Notes under the pieces: generated by a model | Told to the model about the DNA's origin: nothing | Seen by the model: the letters and a program-made list of their open reading frames with translations, nothing else | The model's database searches: none | Origin: Pseudomonadota bacterium | Lineage (GTDB): Bacteria; Pseudomonadota; Alphaproteobacteria; Acetobacterales; Acetobacteraceae | Direction: 5' to 3' | Length of the DNA stretch: 5,220 nucleotides | NCBI GenBank assembly: GCA_023390705.1 | Contig: JAEWCI010000421.1 | Span: 1 to 5,220, forward strand | Part shown: piece after piece, positions 5,025 through 5,220 of the stretch | How positions within the stretch are numbered: the stretch's first letter is position 1 | How the letters are laid out: every line of letters begins with the position of its first letter | Made by a program: the position numbers and the translations under genes

Positions 5025-5047
5025 TCTCCGGCCCCTCCGGGAGGAGA
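5025..5047 (+). terminator. Candidate terminator hairpin after the racemase-like gene
   Basis: Directly after the TAG stop, TCTCC (5025-5029) can pair with GGAGA (5043-5047). A competing inner dyad CCTCC-G-GGAGG occupies 5034-5044. The pyrimidine-rich tract CCCTTTCCTTC follows (5050-5060). It is only moderately terminator-like because there is no uninterrupted T run. Confidence 0.35.
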
Positions 5048-5063
5048 GCCCCTTTCCTTCGTC

Positions 5064-5086
5064 ATGGCCGGCCTTGAGCCGGCCAT
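5064..5086. repeat. Perfect 9-bp palindrome, REP-like
   Basis: ATGGCCGGC (5064-5072) and GCCGGCCAT (5078-5086) form a perfect stem with a CTTGA loop. The block CGTCATGGCCGG-CTTGA-CCGGCCATC closely resembles palindromes recurring between genes in many alphaproteobacteria. It sits between two apparently convergent genes and may end transcription from both sides. Confidence 0.6.
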
Positions 5087-5133
5087 CTCCTGCCCCCTCG
5101 GCGGGACGAAGCAGGCCACCGGCGCCCCGCGGC

Positions 5134-5220
5134 CTATTGCCGCCACCAGGGCCGCGCCGGCCCGGCGGGCGTCGTGCCGAGTGTCGCCGCGCCGGGCATG
5201 GCCGGTGGCGTGCCCCAGGG
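5134..5220 (-). CDS. Possible C-terminal end of a proline-rich protein (partial)
   Basis: On the minus strand a frame is open from the right edge and ends with TAG at 5136-5134, giving 28 residues: PWGTPPAMPGAATLGT then TPAGPARPWWRQ. Nearly all codons end in G or C, as in the other genes here, and the hairpins just left of it fit a convergent gene pair. The tail is rich in Pro, Ala and Gly and resembles a disordered C-terminus; no family can be assigned. It is short enough to be a chance open frame. Confidence 0.38.
   Translation of the reverse strand, partial: PWGTPPAMPGAATLGTTPAGPARPWWRQ

Overview
The window comes from a GC-rich bacterial chromosome, most likely an alphaproteobacterium close to Acetobacteraceae/Roseomonas. 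This is inferred from strong G/C bias at third codon positions, protein resemblance and the style of the intergenic palindromes; it is not proven.

Layout. Bases 1-207 hold the C-terminal end of a fumarylacetoacetase (tyrosine/homogentisate degradation). Bases 208-888 contain no intact gene. Their first half carries a decayed IS630-type transposase (about 273-680). Their AT-richer second half holds an inverted repeat, a very good sigma-54 (RpoN) -24/-12 promoter at 738-753 and a leader with several possible hairpins. This leads into a PEP-CTERM exported protein (889-1632), which has a terminator-like hairpin behind it. Convergent to it is a YqaA-type DedA/VTT membrane protein on the minus strand (1761-2339). 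Across a divergent spacer lies a plus-strand run: a 12-helix MFS transporter (2521-3762), a small probably Tat-exported protein of unknown function (3917-4381) and an Asp/Glu-racemase-superfamily protein (4392-5024). The last two are 10 nt apart and probably co-transcribed. Two hairpins follow, and then what looks like the proline-rich C-terminus of a minus-strand gene entering from the right edge (5134-5220).

How the parts fit. The catabolic, transport and enzyme genes look like ordinary chromosomal genes with near-uniform GC-rich codons. The PEP-CTERM gene differs: it uses AT-ending and rare codons (ATA, AGA, ATT, GTA), sits beside a transposase relic and has its own sigma-54 promoter. PEP-CTERM proteins are processed by an exosortase and linked to exopolysaccharide production, and in other bacteria they are controlled by the PrsK/PrsR two-component system with RpoN. 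No exosortase or PrsK/PrsR gene lies in this window, so this would be a stand-alone target gene of a regulon encoded elsewhere. The most interesting part of the window is this sigma-54 promoter plus structured leader. The second point is the racemase-like enzyme, which keeps the first catalytic cysteine but has Gln where the second is expected.
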